Positions 14,968 through 23,501 of a stretch of 50,744 nt of DNA are shown in pieces. A program made the position numbers and the translations under genes. How positions within the stretch are numbered: the stretch's first letter is position 1; every line of letters begins with the position of its first letter. The notes below the pieces were generated by a model. The model was not told the DNA's origin, did no database searches, and worked only from the letters and a program-made list of their open reading frames with translations. Location: NCBI RefSeq assembly GCF_009720865.1, contig NZ_WNLA01000033.1:1-50744 (forward strand), given 5' to 3'. This DNA is from Pseudoduganella ginsengisoli (GTDB lineage Bacteria; Pseudomonadota; Gammaproteobacteria; Burkholderiales; Burkholderiaceae_D).

Positions 14968-15387
14968 TTAAGTGCAGGCTGGCGGCACACCGGGCGGATG
15001 TTCTTGGAACCAGTCGCTGATGCCTGGCATGGCTGGCTCAAATCCGCCCGGCGTGGAGAAATTCAGCACGCCGCAGCGATTTGCCGTGCGGTTTTCAAAA
15101 TCATGGGTGACGCCGCCCGGCACCAGCACAAATGAACCGGCCGGGGCATCGACCCACCGGTCGCCGACCAGGAAACTCATGGTCCCTTCCAGCACATAAA
15201 ACACGTCGTCTTCGGGATGCGAATGGGGACCGGGGCCGGTGCTGCGGCCCTCCAGCCACCATTCAGAAATCGAATACTGGTTGGCCGATTCGTCGCCGTC
15301 GGCTTTAAACAGCGCGGATATGCGGCCCATCGGATAGCTTCTGCCTCCACCGGGAGGCAGCACAACTGGCTGGCGTGGCATGGTCAT
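14968..15387 (-). CDS. Cupin-domain protein
   Basis: Protein of 139 residues with one cupin beta-barrel. Motif 1 is GPHSHPEDDVFYVLEG with two His and acidic metal ligands; motif 2 is PAGSFVLVPGGVTHDFEN with the third His. No signal peptide. The start at 15387 is chosen because AAAGGAG lies 7 bases before it; an in-frame ATG further upstream at 15426 has none. It is convergent with the multicopper oxidase, with a GC-rich 29-base gap. The substrate is unknown; small cupins of this type may be dioxygenases, isomerases or binding proteins. Confidence 0.85.
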   Translation of the reverse strand: MTMPRQPVVLPPGGGRSYPMGRISALFKADGDESANQYSISEWWLEGRSTGPGPHSHPEDDVFYVLEGTMSFLVGDRWVDAPAGSFVLVPGGVTHDFENRTANRCGVLNFSTPGGFEPAMPGISDWFQEHPPGVPPACT

Positions 15388-15479
15388 GGCGGCTCCTTTT
15401 CCTGTCACCTGCCAGTATAAGGCCATGCTTGAAGACCTTGTACACCAGTTACGTACGAAACCCCGGACGCCAACCGTCG

Positions 15480-15926
15480 CTATTCTGCAAAGCTATCTTT
15501 CGTATAATTAAACCTGTTTTCGAAAAGCACGTAGATATTTTTGGGAATCTTCCCGTCCATATAAGACTTCCTCATATTTGCGTAATGCTTTTCCTGATAG
15601 TTATGCGGTGCATGTAAAACAATAAGAACAGCGGCTTCCAACAAGGAATTGAAAAATGCATCGTTATCAGGCCATCCGCATTGACTTACGATTTCGTCTA
15701 ACACACGTTGATTTTCCCTGTCTTGATTGCGCAATTCCTGCTGGAAGCTTGATTCACTTCCTTTTAACTGATGCTGACTTCTCAGCAACTGGTCACGTGT
15801 AAGCAGGCTATTACCCTTTTCGTACAGCGCCTTCGAAGAACAGTCGCTGGCACCTTGGCAGGTGAACGAAAGCGCACAAAATGACAGGCCCAAAAAAACC
15901 ACTGAAATTCTCTTTCCGTTTTTCAT
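15480..15926 (-). CDS. Secreted hypothetical protein, DUF6624-like
   Basis: Protein of 148 residues with a signal peptide ending near SFTCQGAS. The central region is charged and helical (LKGSESSFQQELRNQDRENQ), and the C-terminal part (CGWPDNDAFF ... AAVLIVLHAPHNYQEKHY ... KNIYVLFENRF) resembles DUF6624-type proteins, which have a conserved Ala-rich helix followed by His and Gln; this match is from memory and tentative. The gene is clearly more AT-rich than those around it and uses codons such as AAA, ATA and TTA more freely, suggesting recent acquisition. There is no partner gene in the same style. Confidence 0.75.
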   Translation of the reverse strand: MKNGKRISVVFLGLSFCALSFTCQGASDCSSKALYEKGNSLLTRDQLLRSQHQLKGSESSFQQELRNQDRENQRVLDEIVSQCGWPDNDAFFNSLLEAAVLIVLHAPHNYQEKHYANMRKSYMDGKIPKNIYVLFENRFNYTKDSFAE

Positions 15927-16016
15927 GGATTACGCTCGCCAGCCAACTATCAAAGTCCCTCATCAGGCCGATCCAATTTCTCACGCCTTATCGCAATCGT
16001 TTGAATCGGCCTACCA

Positions 16017-16850
16017 CTACACTGGCGGCCGGCTATACTTGAGCAATTGCTCCCGCATATACTTCACCTTCGCCGCCAGCCGCGCATCCGCCAGCGCATA
16101 CAAATCCAGCCGCGCGGCATAGTCCGGCGTCATCATCCACCCGAAGGTTTCCGCCTTATCTTCTTCCTGCCCATAGCCGGAATACATGCTGACCAGCCCA
16201 TCCTTCACATGGCCCAGGTCTTGCAAATTCTTGCCATAGAAAGTCGAACCGCCTTTCCCGTATTGCAGCCCTTCAGGATTCATGGCCAGCCACGTGGGAT
16301 CGGCATGGTAGTAATCGTTGTATTCCCGGTGGTCGATGAAGTGATAGAACTCGTGGTGCACACGCATTTCCATGCCGGCCGGGCACAAGACCTTGGCGCC
16401 ATTGTCCGCATAGGCCACGCCGTCGGTTTCCGCCATCGGCATGGCCAGGCGGCGCTGGCCGCCGACTGCCAGCTCCTTCACCAGCACGATGTTTTTCAAC
16501 CGCACGTTGGCAAAGAACCCGGCGGGATAACGCTCCAGCCCCGGCAAGACCACGCTGAGCAAACGCTGCAGGCGCGCCCGGTCTTCAGGGCTGTCTGTGA
16601 ACGCTTCCGCCGTCACCCCCTCCTGCTCCAGCGTCCACGCGGCCGTCAGCTGCAAGGCCGCGAGGCGGCGCGTGGCCACTTCGCGCAACTGCCCGACACT
16701 GGCGTCAGCCGGCGCCACGGATGGGTACTTCAAGTCCCAGTGGCACTCCAGGCGCAGCGCGTCATTGTTATGGTCGATCGGCGGCACCGTGCTGCACGCC
16801 GACAGCAGCACGGCACCCGCTCCCGCAAATAATCGTCGCAACGGAATCAT
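16017..16850 (-). CDS. Lipoprotein zinc metallopeptidase (HExxH)
   Basis: Protein of 277 residues with a lipoprotein signal (LLSAC, Cys19). A zinc-protease motif HEFYH stands at 166-170 and a later acidic stretch (QEEDKAETFGWMM, about 225-240) could give the third zinc ligand, as in gluzincins. It resembles predicted zinc-binding metallopeptidase lipoproteins; the substrate is unknown. Its start overlaps the end of the TonB-dependent receptor gene as ATGA, so the receptor and peptidase are made together. This suggests that it trims the imported ligand or acts on a peptide at the outer membrane (inference). Confidence 0.85.
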   Translation of the reverse strand: MIPLRRLFAGAGAVLLSACSTVPPIDHNNDALRLECHWDLKYPSVAPADASVGQLREVATRRLAALQLTAAWTLEQEGVTAEAFTDSPEDRARLQRLLSVVLPGLERYPAGFFANVRLKNIVLVKELAVGGQRRLAMPMAETDGVAYADNGAKVLCPAGMEMRVHHEFYHFIDHREYNDYYHADPTWLAMNPEGLQYGKGGSTFYGKNLQDLGHVKDGLVSMYSGYGQEEDKAETFGWMMTPDYAARLDLYALADARLAAKVKYMREQLLKYSRPPV

Positions 16851-19522
16851 TTGAATTTATAGCTCGCGGTCAGTTGATAATAGCGGCCCAGCTGGCTGTG
16901 GTACGACGGCGAATAGCCTTGCAGGTAAGCGATCTGGCTGGCGTCGAACGGCGCTTCCTTGTTGGCGATGTTTTGCACCGAGAACGACAGCTCCAGGTTG
17001 CGGAAGCCCTTATAGCTGACGTACGCATCGGCCGTCAGTGCAGCGTGGATGTCGCAATACCACGGCGTGGCGGCCTGGAACGAGCACGTGGCGTCCGGCG
17101 ACGACTTCATCGAATAGCCGCCCACATAATTCCAGTTGACGCTGGCGTCCCACGGACCGCGGTCCCACGCGACACCCAGGCGGCCACGGTTTTTCGGTAC
17201 GCCGTAATAACCCGCGTATTCCGTCAGCGGATCTTCCGGCGTGCTGGCGCTCAGGTAGCTCTGCGTGCGGTTGTAGCTGGCCGTCAAGGTCAGCTTGCCC
17301 CAATTGCCCAGCGGCGCCACGCCGCGCGCATCGACGTCGAGGCCGCGCGTCTTGGTGGACGACAGGTTGGCGGTAATCAGGCTCAAATGATCCAGCTTGC
17401 CGCTGACGCGGTTACGCTCGATGCGGTCGGCAAATTTCGCTTCGTTTTCCAGCAGGTAGCTGGCGCTGATGGTCGACAGTTCATTGCGGCGCTTGATGTC
17501 GTACGCGTCCACCGACAGCGACCAGCGCGGAATCGGCTCCACCACGAAGCCCACCGTGAAGCTCTTGGATTTCTCAGCCTTGATGTCAGGGTTGGCGCCC
17601 GTCGTGTAAGCGACATAGCGTTCGCAATTGTCATTGGCCGTATCGAATACCGGGCACAGTTTCAAGTCCTGCACTTTGGTATAGCCATTCGTGTTACCCG
17701 AATGAAGTTCCGGCAGCGATGGTGCGCGGAAGCCTTCCGCATACGTGCCACGCAGCGCAAATTGCGGCATCGGGCTCCATTTCACGCCGGCCTTCGGTGT
17801 GAAGGCGGAACCGAAATCGCTGTAGCGGTCGGTGCGCGCCGCCAGGCTCAGCTCCACCGACTTCAGCACCGGCGCCGACAGCTCGCCATAAAACGCCGAC
17901 ACGGTACGCGAACCATTGGACCCCGTCATGCCGATCAACTGGATCGAGCCATCGGTAAAGCGCGTATCGGGATTCGCGTCAAACGCTTCGCGGCGGAATT
18001 CCGTCCCCAGCGAAATGCTGAGCGGACCGCCCGGCAATGCGAACAGTTCGCGGTTCGCGTGCAAGTCGACGCTGCTGGTGTTCGTGTCCGCGTGGTTGTT
18101 CAACATCGGATACAGCCGTGCCAGCAGCGCCGGATCATTGGCGCTGGGATTGCGCAGCGTGAAGGAATTGCGCACCATGCCGTTCGCATCCAGCACATCG
18201 TTGATCAGCACACTGTCTTGCAGATAGCCGCGATAGCGCGTATCCGTCAGCGAGCGCGAATACATGGCGGCGCCTTCCACGTCCCATTTGCCCACGGCGC
18301 CGCGCGCGCCCAGTGTATAGCGCATGTTGCGGCTTTCGCTGGCAATCGTGGTCGGCACGTCGTTGAACAGGTAGCGTACCGCCACGGTCTGGCCCCAGCG
18401 GTTTTGCGGGTGCGTTGCCGGCAGCGGCAGGTAGCTGATCGTCGTACCCGGTGCGTTGCCCCACAGCCCGTTCTTGTCGAGCAAGTCATTGGTGTACAGG
18501 CCATAGGCGTTGGTGCCATAGCTGTACATGGTCGAACCCTGGCGGCTGCGGCTCAGCGACGCGTCGCCAAACATTTCCCATCCGCCGCTCAGCGCATACG
18601 TCAGCGCGCTGTACACGTTGTCGCGCTGCGCTTTCGATTGCAAGGTCACGGACCTCGTGTTGTCGTTGATGCAGCGGCCATTGAGCGCAGGCGACGCGGG
18701 GTCATTCAGCGCCGGGCAATCGCCAACGATGCCAAGGAAGGTACCGCCATAAATGCCGCTGGCCGTGTACGCATTGCTGGAATACGGCGAACGGCGGTCC
18801 GGCAAGCCGAAACGGCGGAAGTCCGCATCCTTGGTGCGGGGACGGGAATTGACCAGTACCGGCCTGGTGTCACGGTGCGACAGGCTCACCAGCCAGTTAT
18901 AGCCATCGTCTTCCACCCGGCCCTGGCCATACGTGAGGCTAACTCCGCCGGTATTCCCGTCGTGATACGTGGACGTGCCGCCATTGAGCTTGGCCTGCAA
19001 GCCTTCGAAATTCTTGCGCAAGATGATGTTGATCACACCGCCGATGGCATCGGCGCCGTAAATCGCCGAGGCGCCGTCCAGCAGCACTTCAATGCGCTCG
19101 ATGGCTTCAACGGGAATCGCATTGGTATCGACAAACGAGGCGGAGCCAAAGCCAAACGGCGCCACGCGGCGGCCGTTAATCAGCGTCAGCGTCGCGCCCG
19201 CGCCCAGGCCGCGCAGCGAAATACCGGCCGAGCCGAATGACTGCGATGGCGTGCCTTCCGTCGTGTAGGCGCCGGAATTCCCGGCCGGGACGTTGCGCAG
19301 CACATCGGTGACGGTGTTGGCGCCGGAACGGGCAATCTCTTCCGCGCTGATCACTTGCACTGCCGACGCGGTTTCGGCGGCCACGCGCTTGATGCGGGAA
19401 CCGGTGATTTCCACACGCACGGGCGCATCGCCCGGTGGCTGTTGCTGCGCCTCGGCGCACAGCGGCGCCACACCGGCGCACAGCAGCGCGACAGCACGAA
19501 CGATAGGACGAATCTCAAACAT
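16847..19522 (-). CDS. TonB-dependent outer-membrane receptor
   Basis: Protein of 891 residues: signal peptide (about 1-25), plug domain (about 45-165, with VEITGSRIKR, ISLRGLGAGATLTLINGRRV and a segment ending YGADAIGGVINIILR) and a large 22-strand beta-barrel ending in an aromatic-rich YYQLTASYKFK. The plug type with VEITGSRI is common among receptors for peptides, sugars or other organic ligands in Xanthomonas and Massilia relatives; the ligand here is unknown. GGAG precedes the ATG. Downstream the peptidase lipoprotein overlaps its stop; upstream lies an AraC-type regulator in the same orientation, with a perfect palindrome in the gap. Confidence 0.95.
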   Translation of the reverse strand: MFEIRPIVRAVALLCAGVAPLCAEAQQQPPGDAPVRVEITGSRIKRVAAETASAVQVISAEEIARSGANTVTDVLRNVPAGNSGAYTTEGTPSQSFGSAGISLRGLGAGATLTLINGRRVAPFGFGSASFVDTNAIPVEAIERIEVLLDGASAIYGADAIGGVINIILRKNFEGLQAKLNGGTSTYHDGNTGGVSLTYGQGRVEDDGYNWLVSLSHRDTRPVLVNSRPRTKDADFRRFGLPDRRSPYSSNAYTASGIYGGTFLGIVGDCPALNDPASPALNGRCINDNTRSVTLQSKAQRDNVYSALTYALSGGWEMFGDASLSRSRQGSTMYSYGTNAYGLYTNDLLDKNGLWGNAPGTTISYLPLPATHPQNRWGQTVAVRYLFNDVPTTIASESRNMRYTLGARGAVGKWDVEGAAMYSRSLTDTRYRGYLQDSVLINDVLDANGMVRNSFTLRNPSANDPALLARLYPMLNNHADTNTSSVDLHANRELFALPGGPLSISLGTEFRREAFDANPDTRFTDGSIQLIGMTGSNGSRTVSAFYGELSAPVLKSVELSLAARTDRYSDFGSAFTPKAGVKWSPMPQFALRGTYAEGFRAPSLPELHSGNTNGYTKVQDLKLCPVFDTANDNCERYVAYTTGANPDIKAEKSKSFTVGFVVEPIPRWSLSVDAYDIKRRNELSTISASYLLENEAKFADRIERNRVSGKLDHLSLITANLSSTKTRGLDVDARGVAPLGNWGKLTLTASYNRTQSYLSASTPEDPLTEYAGYYGVPKNRGRLGVAWDRGPWDASVNWNYVGGYSMKSSPDATCSFQAATPWYCDIHAALTADAYVSYKGFRNLELSFSVQNIANKEAPFDASQIAYLQGYSPSYHSQLGRYYQLTASYKFK

Positions 19523-19576
19523 GCAAACTCCGTATTGATGACAGGTTGATGAAATACACTGTCCGGAGTGTGGTTG

Positions 19577-19599
19577 TTCCGTGACTTCAGGTCACGGAA
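19577..19599. promoter_or_regulatory. Perfect 9-bp palindrome upstream of the TonB receptor
   Basis: TTCCGTGAC (19577-19585) and GTCACGGAA (19591-19599) are exact inverted repeats around a 5-base centre, about 55 bases upstream of the receptor start and downstream of the araC-type gene. On the minus strand no T run follows, so it looks more like an operator than a terminator. Confidence 0.55.
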
Positions 19600-19658
19600 C
19601 GGAATGCTGTTTTTGTACAAAACTGCTGGCTTTATATTTGCAAGCCATTACTTGTCGG

Positions 19659-20564
19659 TCAGACGCCACGCTGCTGGCGGAAGCGTGCAGGCGGCATGCC
19701 GTAGTGGCGGGCAAAGGTGCGGGACAAATGGCTGGCGTCGTGGAAGCCGCACGTATCGGCAATGTCGGCCATCGCATGGCCGCCGGCTTCCACCATCTCG
19801 CGGGCTTTTTCCAGGCGCATGTTCATCAGGTAGCGGTGCGGCGGCAAGCCCAGCGCGGCATGGAATTCGCGCGAAAAATGCGCGGAACTCATCAGGCACA
19901 AGTCCGCCAGTTGCTGATTCGTGATGGCGTCAGGCAGATGCTGTTCCATATACGCCAGCACACGCCGCAAACGCGCGCCGCCCAGCGTGCTGGCTTGCGC
20001 GGCTTCCAGCGGCTGGCTGTAATGTTCCAGCAAATACGTCAGCAGCGCCACCATCAAGCCATCGCAGTATTGCGCCTGCAATGGCCCTGCCATCAGGTTC
20101 GCATTGAGCATGCGCCGCACGGTTTCCATCACATAGTGGTCGGACGTGAACTGGCCGGCGCCCAGCGCCAGCGGCACCGACGTTTCACGCAGGCCGCTGA
20201 GACTGTCAACCAGCGACACGGGCACGAACAAATTCACGATGTCGCAACTGCTCAAGCGGCTCCACTGGTTCGCAGCGCTGGGCGGACAGATCCGGAACCG
20301 TTCCGCGGCAATGACGCCGCCCCACACAGGCCGCCCGTGCTGCCAGATGCGCGCATCGACCGGCTCCATCATGATGGCAATGCGGTAATCGTTCAGGTGC
20401 GGACTGACGGTCTGGATCATCGTGTCGGGCTGGTCGCTGGTCCAGCGCACAATCGATGCGCGGGAATTCGGCAGCGGGCCGATGCACGTGTGTAAAGGGT
20501 CGTGGACGCCGCTGCGGTGGAACCAGTCTTTGAGCACTTCCGGGGTGTCGATGGCGGCATTCAT
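19659..20564 (-). CDS. AraC-family transcriptional regulator
   Basis: Protein of 301 residues. The N-terminal 190 residues form an AraC-binding-like sensor domain of the sort found in regulators beginning with a cupin fold. The C-terminal part (about 200-298) has the two helix-turn-helix motifs of the AraC family (ITNQQLADLCLMSSAHFSREF and MADIADTCGFHDASHLSRTF followed by HYGMPPARFR). It stands directly upstream of the TonB-dependent receptor and the peptidase on the same strand, so it is the likely regulator of that pair. No clear ribosome binding site is seen before the ATG. Confidence 0.93.
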   Translation of the reverse strand: MNAAIDTPEVLKDWFHRSGVHDPLHTCIGPLPNSRASIVRWTSDQPDTMIQTVSPHLNDYRIAIMMEPVDARIWQHGRPVWGGVIAAERFRICPPSAANQWSRLSSCDIVNLFVPVSLVDSLSGLRETSVPLALGAGQFTSDHYVMETVRRMLNANLMAGPLQAQYCDGLMVALLTYLLEHYSQPLEAAQASTLGGARLRRVLAYMEQHLPDAITNQQLADLCLMSSAHFSREFHAALGLPPHRYLMNMRLEKAREMVEAGGHAMADIADTCGFHDASHLSRTFARHYGMPPARFRQQRGV

Positions 20565-20665
20565 GGGCGGCAGCTGATGAGTTGAGGAATGTTAAATATC
20601 TTAGCATTCACTCAACGAAATTTCGTAGTCCATTTGGACTAGGTGCACAGACTTTGTATGGCGAA

Positions 20666-21586
20666 TCAACTTAAAACACCATGAAATTTTGAAGATACGC
20701 GGGCAGCAGCCAAATCCCATGCGGCCTGGCCGACAGTCTTGAATACCGGCGTCCGCGCAGGCCGCGACACGTTTCCGGCCAGGATGTCGCCCAGCGCCCG
20801 CACGCCCGCCCAGTCCACACCGGCCTGTATCAAGTCCCCTGCTTCATGCCGCGCCCCGCCGGCGTCATCGACGACGATTTCGCGCGCATGCAATAGCGCC
20901 GGCGGGAATTCCGCCATATTGCGTTTGAATGCGCCCACGCCGATAGCCAGCGTGTTTTCCGGCAGCCGTTCCGGAATCACGGGGACGGTGGACGTTGTCA
21001 GCGCAATGACGATCGCGGTCTGCGGCGCCTGCTCCGGCGCCGCATACGCGCACGCGGCAACGCCGGGATGCCGCCCGCGCAGCGCATCAGCAAAGGCTTG
21101 CGCACGCGCGAGCGAACTGCCCGCCACGTGGAATTCGCGCACGTTGAAATGCTCGATCAGCGCTTGCGCGTGCGCCGCTGCCTGCGCGCCCGTGCCGATC
21201 AACAGGACCGATGCGGGCCGCTGCGGCGCCAGTGTCTCGATGCCCAATAACGTCATGGCGGCGGTGCGGCGCGCCGTCACGGTGGGCCCATCCAGCAGCG
21301 CGAGGCGGCGCCCCGTTGCCGTATCAAACACAATGACTTCGCCCTGGATCGCGGGCAGCCCGTGCCGCGCATTGTTGCCATGCACGGTAATGAGCTTGGT
21401 CACGCTGATATCGGCCGCCACGGCGGGCATGCACAGCAACACACTGTCGGCATCGATGGTGACGACTTTGCGCTCCGGCGCCGTGATGGCGCCGCGCGAC
21501 AAGTCGATTGCAGCCTGCTTCACGGCAGGCACCAGCAGTGAATAAGGCAAGGCGGCAGCCGTGCCGGCCGCGTCAAGGATGTGCAT
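20666..21586 (-). CDS. Ornithine cyclodeaminase / mu-crystallin family protein
   Basis: Cytoplasmic NAD(P)-dependent enzyme of 306 residues. Family features: KLITVHGNN near 65-75, the DGPTVTARRTAAMTLLG region and a Rossmann nucleotide-binding loop VLLIGTGAQAAAHAQAL. Members include ornithine cyclodeaminase and delta-1-pyrroline-2-carboxylate reductase, the latter acting in trans-3-hydroxyproline and other imino-acid catabolism. The sequence looks closer to the reductase branch, but that is not certain. AGGAAAA precedes the ATG. Its start overlaps the end of the AraC-type gene upstream by 14 bases, so the two are coupled, and the EamA exporter is divergent. Confidence 0.88.
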   Translation of the reverse strand: MHILDAAGTAAALPYSLLVPAVKQAAIDLSRGAITAPERKVVTIDADSVLLCMPAVAADISVTKLITVHGNNARHGLPAIQGEVIVFDTATGRRLALLDGPTVTARRTAAMTLLGIETLAPQRPASVLLIGTGAQAAAHAQALIEHFNVREFHVAGSSLARAQAFADALRGRHPGVAACAYAAPEQAPQTAIVIALTTSTVPVIPERLPENTLAIGVGAFKRNMAEFPPALLHAREIVVDDAGGARHEAGDLIQAGVDWAGVRALGDILAGNVSRPARTPVFKTVGQAAWDLAAARVSSKFHGVLS

Positions 21587-22388
21587 GTTGTTTTCCTATC
21601 GAACCGGCGCGCTTGCGGTATTCGTCCGGAGTTTCGTTGGTCAGGCGGCGGAACATGGCAATAAAAGCCGATGCGCTGGCATAGCCCAGGTCCAGCGCCA
21701 CGGCTTCCACGGTTTGCCCCGCTTCCAGCAAGGTCATGGCGCGCACCACGCGCAGCCGCTGGCGCCAGTCCGCCAGCGTCATGCCCAGTTCGCGCTGGCA
21801 GCGCCGCATCAGCGTGCGTTCCGTCGTATTGGCCGCCCGCGCCAGTTCCGCTACGGAACGGTTGTCCGACGGGTCGGCTTCCAGCATGCCCAGTACGATG
21901 GACAGCAAGGGGTCGTCCGACATCGGCAGATAGCTGCCGACGCTGCGCGCCGTGGCCAGCTGATCGACCAGCACTCTTAATAAACGTTCATCGCTGTCGC
22001 TGCGGGGGTTGCCAGGCGGGTGCTGGCGCAAATGTTCAAGGATCGCGCGCACCAGCGGGCTGACGGCCAGTGCACACGTGGCCGCGGGCAGCGCGCCGCA
22101 CAATTCTTCCGCGATATACAGCGAACTGTGTTCCGCCGCCAGCCGGTTCTGGCCAATGTGCTCGACCCGCGCAGGCAGCCAGATGCCATATTGCGGCGGC
22201 GCCAGGTAATGGCTGTTTGCCAATTTTACTTCCATCACGCCGCTGAACGAATACACGAATTCACCCCATTGATGGCAGTGCCACGGGTAGATCGTGTCCG
22301 CAGGCAGCTGCACGGCGCGGAAAAATATCGGCGCGGGCAAGGTGTCCGTGAAGGGCGGCATCCGTACGTGCCGGGGCGTATTGGTCAT
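21573..22388 (-). CDS. AraC-family regulator with N-terminal cupin
   Basis: Protein of 271 residues. The N-terminal cupin-like sensor (about 15-100; IYPWHCHQWGEFVYSFSGVMEVKL) is followed by an AraC-type DNA-binding domain (about 170-262; RSVAELARAANTTERTLMRRC and VEAVALDLGYASASAFIAMF). Its stop overlaps the start of the ornithine-cyclodeaminase family gene by 14 bases. It is transcribed away from the EamA transporter gene with about 98 bases between starts, the usual position for a regulator of a divergent exporter. The effector is unknown, perhaps an amino or imino acid. Confidence 0.92.
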   Translation of the reverse strand: MTNTPRHVRMPPFTDTLPAPIFFRAVQLPADTIYPWHCHQWGEFVYSFSGVMEVKLANSHYLAPPQYGIWLPARVEHIGQNRLAAEHSSLYIAEELCGALPAATCALAVSPLVRAILEHLRQHPPGNPRSDSDERLLRVLVDQLATARSVGSYLPMSDDPLLSIVLGMLEADPSDNRSVAELARAANTTERTLMRRCQRELGMTLADWRQRLRVVRAMTLLEAGQTVEAVALDLGYASASAFIAMFRRLTNETPDEYRKRAGSIGKQHAHP

Positions 22389-22486
22389 GGTTGGCGGGCT
22401 GGCGCTATGGACTGTCGGTTTTAAACTATATCAAGCAAAGCAGCCAGGCGCATAATGGAACTTAGTTTATTGATGAAGGATTCGCC

Positions 22487-23413
22487 GTGGAAACGCGCAA
22501 AACACTGGATGGGCAGGCTATCGGCATGATGGCGCTGCTGTGCCTGACCTGGAGCTTGCAGCAGGTCGCGCTGAAAGCCACGGCGCAGGATGTGTCGCCG
22601 CTGCTGCAGATTTCACTGCGCTCCGGTACTGCGGCCGTGCTGGTGGCGGCCTTGATGTGGTGGCGGCGCGAAAAATTCACGCCAGGCGGACTGCGGCCCG
22701 GCATGCTGGCGGGCCTCCTGTTTGCGCTGGAATACCTGCTGATTGGTGAAGCGCTGCGCCACACGACGGCCGGCCACACCGTCGTGCTGCTGTATACGGG
22801 TCCGATCTTTGCAGCGCTGGGGCTGCACTGGAAGTTGCCGTCGGAACGCCTGGCGCCAGGCCAGTGGGCGGGCATCGCGCTGGCCTTTTTCGGCATCGGC
22901 ATCACATTCATCGGCCGCCAGGGTCCGGCCCGCGACATGGCCGGCATGCTGGCGGGCGATTTGCTGTGCGTGGCGGCCGGTGCGGCGTGGGGCGCCACCA
23001 CGGTGGTGATCCGCTGCTCCAAGCTGTCATCCGCGCCCGCCACGGAAACGCTGCTCTACCAGCTGGTGGCCGCACCTGTACTGCTGCTGCCTGCCGCGTT
23101 CGCCCTAGGCCAGTTGACGTTCACGGCCACGCCGCTGGCCATCGGCAGCCTGGCGTTCCAGTCCGTGGTGGCGTCGTTTGCCAGCTATCTCGCATGGTTC
23201 GCCATGCTGCGGCGCTACCTGGCGTCCCGCCTCGGCGTGTTTTCATTCCTGACGCCGCTGTTTGCCATCGGTTTAGGCGGCTATCTGCTGGGCGAGCACA
23301 TCGAGCCGAACTTCATTATCGGCGCGCTGCTGGTCTTGGCAGGCATTGTGCTGGTCAGCGGCTACAGCTGGATTGCGCAGAGCGTTCAAACCTTGCGGCG
23401 CTTGGCCGCATGA
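22487..23413 (+). CDS. EamA/DMT family transporter
   Basis: Inner-membrane protein of 308 residues with about ten membrane spans in two EamA repeats (about 10-145 and 155-295). The second repeat has LAWFAMLRRYLASRLGVFSFLTPLFAI and LGEHIEPNFIIGALLVLAGI, typical of the drug/metabolite transporter superfamily. The start is GTG with AAGGA 6 bases upstream. It is divergent from an AraC-type regulator and an ornithine-cyclodeaminase family enzyme, so it may export an amino acid or a related metabolite. The family does not fix the substrate. Confidence 0.93.
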   Translation: METRKTLDGQAIGMMALLCLTWSLQQVALKATAQDVSPLLQISLRSGTAAVLVAALMWWRREKFTPGGLRPGMLAGLLFALEYLLIGEALRHTTAGHTVVLLYTGPIFAALGLHWKLPSERLAPGQWAGIALAFFGIGITFIGRQGPARDMAGMLAGDLLCVAAGAAWGATTVVIRCSKLSSAPATETLLYQLVAAPVLLLPAAFALGQLTFTATPLAIGSLAFQSVVASFASYLAWFAMLRRYLASRLGVFSFLTPLFAIGLGGYLLGEHIEPNFIIGALLVLAGIVLVSGYSWIAQSVQTLRRLAA

Positions 23414-23468
23414 GTTTTCGCCGCGTGCAATGTGACAATGCGCGTACTTTTCAGCCCCCTTCAGGCGC

Positions 23469-23501
23469 GATAATGCTGGCTTTTCATTCACCAGCATTAT
23501 C
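23469..23501 (+). promoter_or_regulatory. Perfect 11-bp hairpin ending at a start codon
   Basis: GATAATGCTGG (23469-23479) and CCAGCATTATC (23491-23501) pair exactly around an 11-base loop. The last base of the stem is directly before the ATG of the TPR gene, and no Shine-Dalgarno sequence is visible. It could regulate translation, or end transcription of the preceding EamA gene (though no T run follows). Confidence 0.6.

Noticed and set aside
14939..15000. Inverted repeat CCGCCAGC / GCTGGCGG between the multicopper oxidase and cupin genes
   Set aside because: The loop is about 30 bases and there is no T run; it may be chance in GC-rich sequence.
16721..19240. Long plus-strand open frame across the TonB receptor
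   Set aside because: It is antisense to a receptor with complete plug and barrel motifs; product is Arg/Ala/His-rich and matches no family I know.
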